DNA from: Bryobacterales bacterium
GTDB lineage: Bacteria; Acidobacteriota; Terriglobia; Bryobacterales; Bryobacteraceae
NCBI GenBank assembly: GCA_003167255.1
Contig: PMTR01000179.1
Span: forward strand, 1 to 39,953
Direction of reading: 5' to 3'
DNA: 39,953 nucleotides
Positions 7,367 to 15,520 of this stretch are shown here, piece after piece (positions within the stretch are counted from its first letter, which is position 1; every line of letters begins with the position of its first letter). The notes below the pieces were generated by a model. It saw only the letters and a program-made list of their open reading frames with translations. It was not told the DNA's origin and made no database searches. The position numbers and the translations under genes were made by a program.

Positions 7367-8329
7367 CTAGCAACCAGCCACTACGTTCTGCGGCAGGCCG
7401 TCGAGCCAAGCCCGGATGTTCTCCACGGCCAGGCGCAAGCCGGCTTCCATGGCTTCCGGCGTAATGCCGGCGCAGTGCGGGCTGAGAACTACGTTGGCCA
7501 TCCGTGTCAGGGGATGAGCGGGCGGCAGCGGCTCCACCGCGAAGACGTCGAGGCCCGCTCCGGCGATGCGGCCGTTCGCCAGCGCGTCCACCAGGGCGGC
7601 TTCATCGACAATCGCGCCGCGGGCCGTGTTGATCAGAATGGCGGACGGTTTCATGAGGGCGAACTGCGCCGGGCCGAGGAAGCCGGTGGTTTCAGGCGAG
7701 AGGCGCAGGTGCAGGCTGACGACGTCGCACGCGCGATAGAGTTCGTCCAGCTCCACCAGTTCGACACCCGGCATTGGCTTGGGGTGCATGGTCCAGGCCT
7801 GCACCCGCATGCCGATGCCACCGGCCAGCCGGGCAAATTGCCCGCCGACGGCGCCGAGGCCAATCACGCCGCAGGTTTTTCCGCGTAGCTCGATGGATTG
7901 GCCGCGCGGCCAGCCGCCGGCCCGCGTGGCGGCGTCCAGTTGCGGAATGTGGCGCGCCACCGCGAGCAGCAGCGCTACCGCATGTTCCGCGATCGAGATG
8001 GCCGAGACCCCCGGCGTATTGCAAACGGTGACGCCGTGGCGGGCGGCGGCCGCCAGATCCACGTGGTCGGTGCCGGTTCCCCAGAGCGAAAGCAGCCGCA
8101 ACCGCCTGCAGGCGGCGAAAACCCGTTCGCCGAATTTGGAGGACGCGCGAATGTTGAGAACCACTTCGGCATTCGCGATGCGCTCGATCAGGCGTTCCTC
8201 CGATCCAGGCAGGCTGTCGTGATAATCGATGTGATGCGCCGCCAGTTCCGCCCAGACCGCGCTCGCGCGCAGCACCGGAGGGGCATCGTCGGGAATGCAG
8301 ATGGTCGGCCGCAAAATGGCTCTTTTCAT
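7367..8329 (-). CDS. D-isomer-specific 2-hydroxyacid dehydrogenase, NAD-binding
   Basis: 320 residues, start ATG at 8329. The dinucleotide motif is GVIGLGAVGGQFARL. The catalytic set of the family is visible: Arg in INTARG, Glu in LDVFAVEPLP and His in LSPHCAGIT. The N-terminal substrate domain has ANAEVVLNIRASSKF and LSLWGTGTDHVDLAAA. Family members include 3-phosphoglycerate, glyoxylate/hydroxypyruvate and formate dehydrogenases. The length of about 320 and the lack of an ACT domain exclude a standard SerA with a regulatory tail, and the substrate cannot be fixed from sequence alone. It is cytoplasmic. It diverges from the VOC protein gene, with 49 bases between the starts, so the two may share a promoter region. 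Confidence 0.9.
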   Translation of the reverse strand: MKRAILRPTICIPDDAPPVLRASAVWAELAAHHIDYHDSLPGSEERLIERIANAEVVLNIRASSKFGERVFAACRRLRLLSLWGTGTDHVDLAAAARHGVTVCNTPGVSAISIAEHAVALLLAVARHIPQLDAATRAGGWPRGQSIELRGKTCGVIGLGAVGGQFARLAGGIGMRVQAWTMHPKPMPGVELVELDELYRACDVVSLHLRLSPETTGFLGPAQFALMKPSAILINTARGAIVDEAALVDALANGRIAGAGLDVFAVEPLPPAHPLTRMANVVLSPHCAGITPEAMEAGLRLAVENIRAWLDGLPQNVVAGC

Positions 8330-8378
8330 CCTCGCACCGTTTGTTGCATGCTAGGGAAGCAGCACTCGGGAGGAATCT

Positions 8379-8777
8379 ATGTTTTCGAGCGGTAACGTAA
8401 CCATCGGTGTGGCGAACATGGATCGCGCGGTGCGCTTCTATACGGAGACCCTCGGGCTGAAACTGGCGTACCGGTTCGGCGATCATTGGGCCTCGGTGGA
8501 GTTGGGCAAAGGCCTGACCATCGGTTTGCACCCGGCGTCGGGAGAAACGCTTGCCGGGGCCAAGGGCTCGATGGCCATCGGCCTGGAGCTGAGCGGTTCC
8601 ATTGAAGACGCGATGAAGACACTGGAAGCCAAGGGCGTCAAATTCCAAGGCCCGGTGAACGAAGGCAAATCGGGCAAATTCTCGGTCTTTGAAGATCCCG
8701 ACGGAAATGCGCTGTACCTGGCGCAGCTCAACTGGACGCACGTCGAGCAGGGCGTCGGCAAATACCAGCAGGCTTGA
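8379..8777 (+). CDS. VOC (glyoxalase/bleomycin-resistance) family protein
   Basis: 132 residues with a good GGAGGA ribosome binding site before the ATG at 8379. Paired beta-alpha-beta-beta-beta modules are visible: VANMDRAVRFYTETLGLKL at the start and VFEDPDGNALYLAQ at the end, the most conserved VOC signatures. His at about residue 49 and Glu in FEDPDGN are candidate metal ligands, but the set is incomplete for a classic glyoxalase I. The substrate is unknown. Divergent from the 2-hydroxyacid dehydrogenase, which suggests a shared role in small oxo- or hydroxy-acid handling; that is an inference. Confidence 0.88.
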   Translation: MFSSGNVTIGVANMDRAVRFYTETLGLKLAYRFGDHWASVELGKGLTIGLHPASGETLAGAKGSMAIGLELSGSIEDAMKTLEAKGVKFQGPVNEGKSGKFSVFEDPDGNALYLAQLNWTHVEQGVGKYQQA

Positions 8778-8844
8778 CGGGTTTGACGAGTGGCGCCTGG
8801 TTGCGCTTGGGCCTCGCCAGGTCCATAATTTACCAGAGGATTTT

Positions 8845-9615
8845 ATGCAACTACGACGCACACTACTGTTCTGTCTGGCCGTCACCGGGGTGATGATGGC
8901 CGCCGATTCGCCTTTTGTCGGCAAGTGGAAACTCAACACCGCGAAAAGCAAGTTCACCGGACTTACCACCACCTACGAAGCGCTCCCCACCGGGGAGATG
9001 CAAGTAACCGCTGAAGGCCAATCATCTAAATTCAAGGTCGATGGCAAGGAGTATCCCGCCATATTCGGCGCGGGCGCCACTTGGAAACAGATCGATCCCA
9101 CGACCTGGGAAACCACCTACCGGTTCAACGGTGCGGTCTTGAGCGTGGATACCACGCACATTTCCGCCGACGGCAAAACCATGACGGTCACCTCCAAGGG
9201 AACCAAGCCCAACGGCGAAGCCTTCAACGATAGCATCACTTTACAGCGCACTTCGGGCGGTCCGGGCCTTGCCGGCAAATGGAAATCGACCGAAGTGAAG
9301 AGTTCCACCGAGATGTGGGACATCAGTCCCAACGGCGATGACGGTCTGACCATGAAGATCGTCGACTTTAACGCCATCTGCATGATGAAATTCGATGGCA
9401 AGGATTACCCGGCCACGGGTCCTACGGTGCCCAAGAATTTCACGCTGGCCGTCAAGAAGACGGGAGCGCGCTCCCTTGAGATGACCGAAAAGATGGACGG
9501 CAAAGTGGTCTCTATGGATACTTTTACCATCTCCGCCGACGGCAAGACTCTCACCGACGATGCTGTGCCGGCTGGCACCACCGAAAAAATCAAAGCGGTC
9601 TACGACAAACAGTAG
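8845..9615 (+). CDS. Exported protein with two duplicated beta-domains
   Basis: 256 residues from the ATG at 8845, preceded by AGAGGA. The upstream extension of the frame overlaps the VOC gene and is not coding. A signal peptide covers about residues 1-20 (ending MMAADS). The mature protein has two related halves: FVGKWKLNTAKSKF, FKVDGKEYPA, TTHISADGKTMTVTS in the first and LAGKWKSTEVKSS, MKFDGKDYPA, DTFTISADGKTLTDD in the second. The layout is lipocalin-like (GKW near the start of each half, DGK turns), and such proteins are frequent in Acidobacteriota. The ligand is unknown. It follows the VOC gene on the same strand by 67 bases. Confidence 0.8.
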   Translation: MQLRRTLLFCLAVTGVMMAADSPFVGKWKLNTAKSKFTGLTTTYEALPTGEMQVTAEGQSSKFKVDGKEYPAIFGAGATWKQIDPTTWETTYRFNGAVLSVDTTHISADGKTMTVTSKGTKPNGEAFNDSITLQRTSGGPGLAGKWKSTEVKSSTEMWDISPNGDDGLTMKIVDFNAICMMKFDGKDYPATGPTVPKNFTLAVKKTGARSLEMTEKMDGKVVSMDTFTISADGKTLTDDAVPAGTTEKIKAVYDKQ

Positions 9616-9630
9616 CGGCCATTTCTTACG

Positions 9631-9654
9631 GTGGCGCAGGCGGTGCCGCCTGCG
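9631..9654 (+). repeat. REP hairpin (GTGG head, loop GTGC)
   Basis: GTGG head, stem CGCAGGCG/CGCCTGCG, loop GTGC, placed 15 bases after the stop of the exported protein gene. It may also act as a transcription barrier, but no T-tract follows. Confidence 0.7.
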
Positions 9655-9732
9655 ATCCGCGGTACACAGCTTGGTACGGCCGTGGCTCCGCGCGAAGCCG
9701 CGAGCGAACGGCGTTCTAAAGAGGTTGATGAA

Positions 9733-9830
9733 AGAGGCTTAGCCGCCGATGAACGCAGATTAACGCAGATTGAAAACAAGGAATTTATCCGCGTTCATCG
9801 GCGGCTGAAATTGGGTTTTTCAGCATCCTG
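9733..9830. repeat. Dispersed ~100-base inverted repeat, copy 2
   Basis: Second copy of the unit at 5133-5240. Here the outer arms are a perfect complement over 15 bases (GCCGCCGATGAACGC at 9742 and GCGTTCATCGGCGGC near 9791), and the end TTTTCAGCATCCTG is shared. It lies between convergent genes, directly beside the stop of the cytochrome fusion gene. Confidence 0.8.
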
Positions 9831-9836
9831 CAAAAT

Positions 9837-10697
9837 CTACTGATTCATCTGGTTCAAAAAACTCACGACATCCTGAATCTCGGTCTCTTCCAGGGATGGC
9901 GGTGGCAACTTGAGGGCCGTGGCGCGCTGGCACATTTTCTGCTCGGCCCGCGCCAACCGCGTGGCCAGCATTACTGTATTCAACAGCCGCCCTGCCGCGT
10001 GCAGCACTGGCCCGCGCCGGCTTCCTTCGCCGTGCGCGCCATGGCACGCGCTGCAGCCGCTTCCGGCGAATGCCGAAGCCCCCGCGCGCGCCGACCCGAC
10101 CCGCGCCCTGGCCGGCTGGGTGGCCGCCGGACGCAGAATGTGCCGCTTGCCTGCGCCGGTATCGAGGCTCGGCGCCACCAGTTCCTCTACTGTGTATTCC
10201 GGCTGGTCCATGTCCCGAGCCCCGTGGTCACGGGTCTCGGCGAAGATATGATCGAACTCGTGCGCCAGCACGCGTCCGATCGCTCTGCCCAGCACCTGGT
10301 CGCGCTCCCGCGCCGGCCAGGCGAGCAGTTGTTTATGGACGAACCCCAGAATGCTGTCGCAGTCGATTCCCGCGAACGGCAGCACCTTTCCATCGCTGAC
10401 CTGGCTCCATCCCAGCCGCGTTCCCCACTCTGGCTGGGTGGGCGGGTTGGCGCCCGTGCAGTGGCCTTGAAATGTCACCACCGCTATGGCCGACGAAACA
10501 TCACTTCCCGTCGAGGGCAAGTTTTTCCACTGGAGACGAAGCCCCGCGGGCGCCATCAGAGCCGAAGCCTCTTCCTGGATGGCGCTCAACACGGCCTTGG
10601 AAGGCTCGTGTTGGAATTGGGTATAGATCGCGATCGATCCTACTTGGCTGCTCCCTGGCAACGCGGCCAGCAGAAGGCAGCAGAAAGCGCGAGTCAT
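9837..10697 (-). CDS. Exported zincin-like domain fused to cytochrome c
   Basis: 286 residues, start ATG at 10697. A short signal peptide (about 1-17) leads into a metalloprotease-like domain with LAHEFDHIFAETRDHG, where His146, Glu147 and His150 form an HExxH motif and His158 is a possible third zinc ligand. The C-terminal domain from about residue 205 is a class I cytochrome c with the haem site C215-S-A-C218-H219 followed by GAHGEGSRRGPVL. EIQDVVSFLNQ at the end is the usual last helix. The axial methionine is probably in the EQKMCQR region. Export is consistent with haem attachment in the periplasm. Proteins with the N-terminal domain alone occur in Acidobacteriota; the haem fusion is less usual. 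A ribosome-binding AAAGGAG lies about 16 bases upstream. Likely downstream in an operon with the GH2 gene (73-base gap). Confidence 0.8.
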   Translation of the reverse strand: MTRAFCCLLLAALPGSSQVGSIAIYTQFQHEPSKAVLSAIQEEASALMAPAGLRLQWKNLPSTGSDVSSAIAVVTFQGHCTGANPPTQPEWGTRLGWSQVSDGKVLPFAGIDCDSILGFVHKQLLAWPARERDQVLGRAIGRVLAHEFDHIFAETRDHGARDMDQPEYTVEELVAPSLDTGAGKRHILRPAATQPARARVGSARAGASAFAGSGCSACHGAHGEGSRRGPVLHAAGRLLNTVMLATRLARAEQKMCQRATALKLPPPSLEETEIQDVVSFLNQMNQ

Positions 10698-10754
10698 ATA
10701 TAAAGATCAAATACTCCTTTATCGGAGCAAAGGGCGCCGATGATGTCAACCTAC

Positions 10755-10772
10755 ATATCGGCTATATCGGCT
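10755..10772. promoter_or_regulatory. Tandem 9-base direct repeat between GH2 and cytochrome genes
   Basis: ATATCGGCT occurs twice in a row, at the end of the GH2 gene and before the cytochrome fusion gene on the minus strand. It could be an operator for the latter, but there is no further support in the window. Confidence 0.3.
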
Positions 10773-13188
10773 AAAATCTCCGGATGCCCGGCAGAGTACG
10801 CTGTAACCGGAGTTCAGCCGCAGGCAGCCCATTAGCCGACGCCCGAACCGTCACGAAGCCGGCTTCGGATCCCGTCCGAACCAGCGCCAAAATGCGGCCC
10901 TGATACGCTGTACGGTGGCCTGCCTGCACGGAAGCTACGTCGCGCGGATCGCTGTTGTCGAGAGCTGCCAGTTCGCCTGGGCCCGTGACGGCCACGGAGA
11001 TGGGCAATGCCGCCCCGAACACGCGATGACCGGCGGCATCCACGATCCGGATCTCGATGCTGATAAGCTCCGGACCAGCCGCCAGGTCGAAGGGATCGGC
11101 GGCGAGTTCCAGGCGCGCCGGCGCTCCCGCGGTTGCCAGCTCGAAGTGCGCGCATTCGTCCGGCTTGCCGGCCCATTGCCCCACCGCCCGCACCACCCCG
11201 GCTTCGTTGGGCACGTCCCACCGCAGCACCGGCTCCAGCAGGTTGGGCGGCGACTTGGTCCCGAGCGACCTCCCGTTCAAGGATAGTTCCACCGAACTGC
11301 ACCGCGTGTACACTTCCACCGGAATGGTCTTGCGCGAGTCTTCAGCCCAGTTCCAATGTTCCACCAGCCGGCCGCCTCCGCGACCACCTGCCGGGACCGC
11401 CTCGCGCGCCGCGGCGTAGAGCATCGGATGGTCGGTCCACAACGCCTCGCGCAGGTAGGATTCCGGTTTGCGGAATCCGCAATAATCGAGCAGACCGGCC
11501 ACGCTGCCACGGTCGGGATAGCGGTTCGATTCGCCCAGGTAATCGACGCCGGTCCACAGGAATTGGCCTGCCACCCAGGCGTTCTGCGCCACGATCTGCC
11601 ACGCCGCCAGGGAATGCGAATTCTCGCTTCCCAAGACGATGCGTTGCGGGTAGGTCTCGTGATCGCGCGCGTAATTCTGCTCCAGATAGTTGTATCCGGC
11701 CACGTCCAGCAGACTCGCCAACCCGGTGGCGTTGGAGGATTGAATATCAGCGAGCGCCTGCGTCACCGGCCGCGTGCCATCCAGCAGCTTGATGGCGGAA
11801 ATCAACCGCCGCGCGATTGGCGGCAATTGGTCCGCCGAGGGTGCGTTAGGCCGCATGCCGCCGCGGCCGCGCGGATGGCTGAACGGGTCGTTCGGGTACT
11901 CGATCTCGTTCCCGATGCTCCACAGAATCACGCTGGGGTGATTGCGGTCGCGCAACACCATATCGGAGATGTCGCGGACGGCCCACTCATCGAAGGCCTG
12001 GTTGTACCCATCGTGGCTGGGTGTGCCGACATTCCGTCCCTGCACCCATTTGTTCTTGCCGAGCGTCCACTCATCGAAACCCTCGTCCATCACCAGGAGG
12101 CCCAGCCGGTCGCACGCTTCGTAGAGCTCCGGCGCCATGGGATTGTGCGAACAGCGGATGGCATTCACGCCAATTTGTTTCAGCAGCTTCAAGCGCCGTT
12201 CGAGCGCCGCTTCGTTGAAGGCCGCTCCCAGGGCTCCCAGGTCGTGGTGGATGCACACGCCTTTGAGTTTTTCCGGCCGCCCATTCAGGTAGAAGCCGGT
12301 GTTGGCATCAAAACGAATGTCGCGGATGCCGAACGGCGTTCGATATTCATCCGCGGCCGCCCCATCCACATAGACGCGCGATACCGCCGTGTATAGCTCA
12401 GGCCGCTCGAGGTCCCACAGCTTCGGATTGGTCACGACTGCCTGCTGCGCGATCGACCGGCTCTCCGCGGCCTTCAACGAAGCCTCCGCAGTAGCTGTAC
12501 CCACCTCATGACCGGCCGCATTTTCGATGGTAGTCACCAGGCGCACGCGCGTGGCGGAGGCCGAATCATTCACCACCGCCGTCTCCACCGATACCAGCGC
12601 CTCCGCTACCCCGGCTACCGGCGTTCGCACGTACGTCCCCCAGTGCGCCACATGGACCGGCGCCGTGATGGTCAACCAGACATGCCGATAGATTCCCGAG
12701 CCCGTGTACCAGCGCGAATCCGCGGCCTGGCTGTGGTCCACGCGCACCGCCACCAGGTTCGACTGGTTGCCGGTCTTCAAGTAGGGCGTCAGATCATATG
12801 CAAAGGATGAGTAGCCATACGGCCGATGTCCCAGGTGGTGGCCGTTGATCCATACGTCGCTGTCCCGGTATACGCCGTCAAACTCAAGAGACACCATCCG
12901 CCCGCCGGCGGCCTCCGGCACGGGAAAACTCTTCCGGTACCATCCGACGCCGCCCGGCAGGTATCCGTTGCCGCTGGGGTTGGAGGCGCTATAGGGCTGC
13001 TCGATCGACCAGTCATGGGGCAGGGTGAGTTTCCGCCAGCCGCTGTCGTTGAGGTCGGCTTGTTCGCCGCCAGTGACATCTCCCAAGTGAAATCGCCACG
13101 CTTCGTCGAAGCCCCGCCGCACGCGCCCGCCATCGGCCGCGTGAAGGCAGCTCAAAGCAGCAAGAAGAAAGCCGTATCGGAGAATCAT
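10771..13188 (-). CDS. Exported glycoside hydrolase family 2 (beta-galactosidase-like)
   Basis: 805 residues. I place the start at the ATG at 13188 (MILRYGF), which gives a proper signal peptide ending LHAADG and has AAGGGTGA just upstream; the frame extends further but only through a REP hairpin. The N-terminal sugar-binding domain has FDEAWRFHLGD, LPHDWSIEQPY and the DVWINGHHLGHRPYGYSSF block. The immunoglobulin-like domain follows, then the TIM barrel with KGVCIHHDLGALGAAF, IRCSHNPMAPE and the acid/base Glu428 in SIGNEIEYP. The nucleophile candidate is Glu522 in VLGSENS. The C-terminal part (about 600-805) matches the extra beta-domains seen in exported GH2 enzymes. Likely substrates are terminal beta-galactosides or related residues of polysaccharides in the periplasm. 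The exact specificity is open. Confidence 0.9.
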   Translation of the reverse strand: MILRYGFLLAALSCLHAADGGRVRRGFDEAWRFHLGDVTGGEQADLNDSGWRKLTLPHDWSIEQPYSASNPSGNGYLPGGVGWYRKSFPVPEAAGGRMVSLEFDGVYRDSDVWINGHHLGHRPYGYSSFAYDLTPYLKTGNQSNLVAVRVDHSQAADSRWYTGSGIYRHVWLTITAPVHVAHWGTYVRTPVAGVAEALVSVETAVVNDSASATRVRLVTTIENAAGHEVGTATAEASLKAAESRSIAQQAVVTNPKLWDLERPELYTAVSRVYVDGAAADEYRTPFGIRDIRFDANTGFYLNGRPEKLKGVCIHHDLGALGAAFNEAALERRLKLLKQIGVNAIRCSHNPMAPELYEACDRLGLLVMDEGFDEWTLGKNKWVQGRNVGTPSHDGYNQAFDEWAVRDISDMVLRDRNHPSVILWSIGNEIEYPNDPFSHPRGRGGMRPNAPSADQLPPIARRLISAIKLLDGTRPVTQALADIQSSNATGLASLLDVAGYNYLEQNYARDHETYPQRIVLGSENSHSLAAWQIVAQNAWVAGQFLWTGVDYLGESNRYPDRGSVAGLLDYCGFRKPESYLREALWTDHPMLYAAAREAVPAGGRGGGRLVEHWNWAEDSRKTIPVEVYTRCSSVELSLNGRSLGTKSPPNLLEPVLRWDVPNEAGVVRAVGQWAGKPDECAHFELATAGAPARLELAADPFDLAAGPELISIEIRIVDAAGHRVFGAALPISVAVTGPGELAALDNSDPRDVASVQAGHRTAYQGRILALVRTGSEAGFVTVRASANGLPAAELRLQRTLPGIRRF

Positions 13189-13235
13189 TCGTTCACCCTT
13201 GGCGCAGAGCCTCGCTGAGGAGCCGTGAAAGAATA

Positions 13236-13295
13236 GGTTGGCAGGCGAAAGCGCCTGCCCCACAAAAGTGGGACAGACGCTTTCGTCTGTCAACC
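13236..13295. repeat. Head-to-head REP pair (BIME-like)
   Basis: Two hairpins facing each other: 13236-13263 on the minus strand (stem GGCAGGCG/CGCCTGCC, tail AACC) and 13268-13295 on the plus strand (stem GACAGACG/CGTCTGTC, tail AACC). They are separated by AAAA between the CCAC and GTGG heads. The second stem differs from the first at two positions on each arm, and both changes keep pairing. Confidence 0.85.
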
Positions 13296-13326
13296 CGGCG
13301 ATCTCAGCGAGTCTTTCACAGCTGTC

Positions 13327-14229
13327 TTATTTGGAAATTTCCGCCGGCAGGTCCGCGTGCGCGCTCCAGTCCTCCCACGATCCGTCGTAGAGCCGCGCAT
13401 CCAATCCCAAATACCGCGCCACGAAGTAGATCACGGTGGCTTGCTGCCCGATATGACAATACGAGACCACGCGGTCGCCCGGCTTAATCCCCACGCCCTC
13501 CATTTGCTTCCGCAACTCCTCAGCCGGTTTCCACTTCCCGTCGGCATCCACCAGCGTGCTGTAGGGCAGATTGCTCGCGCCCGGTATGTGGCCCGCCCGC
13601 TGGCCCTGCGGAGTCCGCGTCCCGCTATAGAATTCCGCGGTGCGTGCGTCCACGATGTCGACGCCGGCGTGATGCAGATTGTCGCGCACGTAATCCAGGG
13701 TCACAATCACGTCGTTCTGCGGGCAGACGTCGAGCTTGCCGCGCTTCGCCTGGCGCACTTCCGTGGTGATGGCGCGGCCCTCTTTTTGCCAGAGCGGAGA
13801 GCCGCCGTCCAGAATGGAGGTGCGCGCGCCGAAGCCCATGGCATCCAGGGTCAGGAAGGTGCGCGTAGTGATGGTGAGCTGGTCCTTCGCCACATAAAGA
13901 ATAATGTGGGAATCGTTGTTCACCCCCAGCTTCTCGAAGACCTCCTTCAATTGCGCCATGGGCGGCAATTCCACATTCGGCTCCTGTCCGGCCGGGGCCA
14001 TCGCGCGGATCTCGGTATAGTCGAGCGAAAGCGCGCCGGGAATGTGGCCCGCATCGTAGTCCTGCTGTTGTCCCACGGAGAGAATCACGAGGCCCGAATC
14101 TTTCAGGTGCTTGGCCAGCCATGCCGTGGACACGATCATGCTGTTGCGGTCCCCATGCCCTCCGCACACCGGCGTTGCCGCGTGCAGGAGCGCAACGCAG
14201 GCCATCAAACTTACAAGTTTTAGTTGCAT
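13327..14229 (-). CDS. Exported tandem-rhodanese thiosulfate sulfurtransferase
   Basis: 300 residues with a signal peptide (about 1-18, ending LHAATP). Two rhodanese domains are present. The first (about 30-155) has ILSVGQQQDYDAGHIPGALSLD and lacks the active-site cysteine. The second (about 170-298) has DIVDARTAEFYSG, GHIPGASNLPYS and the catalytic loop VSYCHIGQQAT, with Cys as sulfur carrier. This inactive-plus-active arrangement is standard for thiosulfate sulfurtransferases, which move sulfane sulfur from thiosulfate to cyanide or another acceptor, here in the periplasm. It lies 19 bases downstream of the YeiH-type transporter gene on the same strand, most likely as one operon, which supports a role in sulfur-compound handling. 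Confidence 0.9.
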   Translation of the reverse strand: MQLKLVSLMACVALLHAATPVCGGHGDRNSMIVSTAWLAKHLKDSGLVILSVGQQQDYDAGHIPGALSLDYTEIRAMAPAGQEPNVELPPMAQLKEVFEKLGVNNDSHIILYVAKDQLTITTRTFLTLDAMGFGARTSILDGGSPLWQKEGRAITTEVRQAKRGKLDVCPQNDVIVTLDYVRDNLHHAGVDIVDARTAEFYSGTRTPQGQRAGHIPGASNLPYSTLVDADGKWKPAEELRKQMEGVGIKPGDRVVSYCHIGQQATVIYFVARYLGLDARLYDGSWEDWSAHADLPAEISK

Positions 14230-14248
14230 TTGTGGTCACTATAGCGCA

Positions 14249-15334
14249 TCACAGCAGCAGGTGGATCAAGAGCAGGCTGGCGCCGCACAACACCACCGAC
14301 GCCGCCGCTCCCGTCAGCACCGCGCGTCCGCCGGTGCGCGCCAGGAAGCGGACGTTCACTTCCAGGCCCATGGCCGCCATGGAAACCGTCAACAGCAACT
14401 CGCCCAGGTTGGTCAGAATATCCGCCAGGGGAAACGCTCCGAAGCGAAACTGCAGAACCGGAAATAGGCCCAGCGTGTTGCCCAAGGAGAGCGCGAGGAA
14501 TCCGAAGACGAAGGGCGGGACCAGGCGCGACCATTGCAGGGACACGGTCTGGCGGCGGCGCCGGGCGTGCCAGAAGCCCAGCCCAAAGAGGAACGGCGCC
14601 AGCAGTGTCACCCTCACCAGCTTCACCAACGTGGCCAGCGCTCCGGCCTGCGCGCTGTACGCAAAGCCGGCCGCCACCACCTGCGGCACGGCGTGAATGG
14701 TGGTGCCGGCCCAGACTCCGAAGGCATCGTCGCGCAAACCGAGCAGCCCGCCGGCTGCCGGCAGCGCGAACATCAGGACGAGCCCCAGAATGTTGACCGT
14801 CCCGATGGAAATCATCAGGTCGTGGTCGTCGGCTTCGATCAGCGGGGCCACCGCCACAATCGCGCTGGTGCCGCAGATGGCCGTGCCCGCGCCGATCAGC
14901 AGCCCGGTGCGCGGCAAGAGACCGAACCACCGCGCCAGCCATACCGTCGCGGCCATCGCGATCGTCATGCACAGCACAACGATGGCCAGCGCCCGCGAAC
15001 CCACCGACGCCACGCGGACCAGGTTCAGCCCCGCGCCGGTCAGCACGATGGTCACTGGAATGATGCGGCGCGCCAGACCCTTGGCGCCTTCGATGGACGC
15101 CGCCGGTAGCGGAAGGAGATTGCGCACCACCACGCCCGCGACGATTGCGATGATCGCCGCGCTCACCGGGTAGCGCGCGCCCGCGCCGCTCATCACGCGA
15201 AACGGCGGGAAGGGAAGATAGTGCATCCCGTATGCCAGACCCGCCACCAGAGCCGCCGGAATGTACGCCCACCACTTCGGAGCGGCTGTCGCAGCCGGTT
15301 GCGCCGATTCGGGCAACTGGTGGATGCCTTCCAT
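14249..15334 (-). CDS. YeiH-type putative sulfate exporter family transporter
   Basis: 361 residues from the ATG at 15334 (MEGIHQLPES); the longer frame upstream runs through a divergent promoter region and is not used. About ten hydrophobic segments cover the protein. Family signatures are present: GAGLNL in segment 3, GLLIGAGTAICGTSAIVAVAPLI, FGVWAGTTIHAVPQVVAAGF and the C-terminal AAMGLEVNVRFL. This is the UPF0324/YeiH family of inner membrane proteins, often named putative sulfate exporters; transport of sulfate or sulfite is proposed rather than proven. The rhodanese gene directly downstream strengthens a sulfur role. The start lies opposite the ECF sigma gene, with 186 bases between them. 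Confidence 0.9.
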   Translation of the reverse strand: MEGIHQLPESAQPAATAAPKWWAYIPAALVAGLAYGMHYLPFPPFRVMSGAGARYPVSAAIIAIVAGVVVRNLLPLPAASIEGAKGLARRIIPVTIVLTGAGLNLVRVASVGSRALAIVVLCMTIAMAATVWLARWFGLLPRTGLLIGAGTAICGTSAIVAVAPLIEADDHDLMISIGTVNILGLVLMFALPAAGGLLGLRDDAFGVWAGTTIHAVPQVVAAGFAYSAQAGALATLVKLVRVTLLAPFLFGLGFWHARRRRQTVSLQWSRLVPPFVFGFLALSLGNTLGLFPVLQFRFGAFPLADILTNLGELLLTVSMAAMGLEVNVRFLARTGGRAVLTGAAASVVLCGASLLLIHLLL

Positions 15335-15444
15335 GGAATCGAGCGAAAGCAGGGCTTCGTCGCTGATGTAGCCAAAAGCGGAACTGTGCAGAGATCCCCC
15401 GAATGCGGCGCCAGATGGCGTGAAACGATCAGTATACCGTGGTG

Positions 15445-15484
15445 GCCGGCTAAAGCCGGCTGCGGCCAGAATTGGCCGCCCCAC
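15445..15484 (-). repeat. Double-hairpin REP in divergent intergenic region
   Basis: Hairpins GCCGGC/GCCGGC (loop TAAA) and GCGGCCA/TGGCCGC (loop GAAT), separated by one T and followed by CCCAC, i.e. a GTGG head on the minus strand. It lies between the divergent transporter and sigma genes, about 36 bases before the sigma start. The same two-hairpin layout is seen at 19185 and 37806. Confidence 0.8.
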
Positions 15485-15520
15485 AACTATTCTGGAACTT
15501 CCTCCCCTTTCCATGGCAAG

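Noticed and set aside
13189-13293. Longer start for the GH2 protein
   Set aside because: The added 35 residues come from the REP pair and would place the signal peptide inside the protein.
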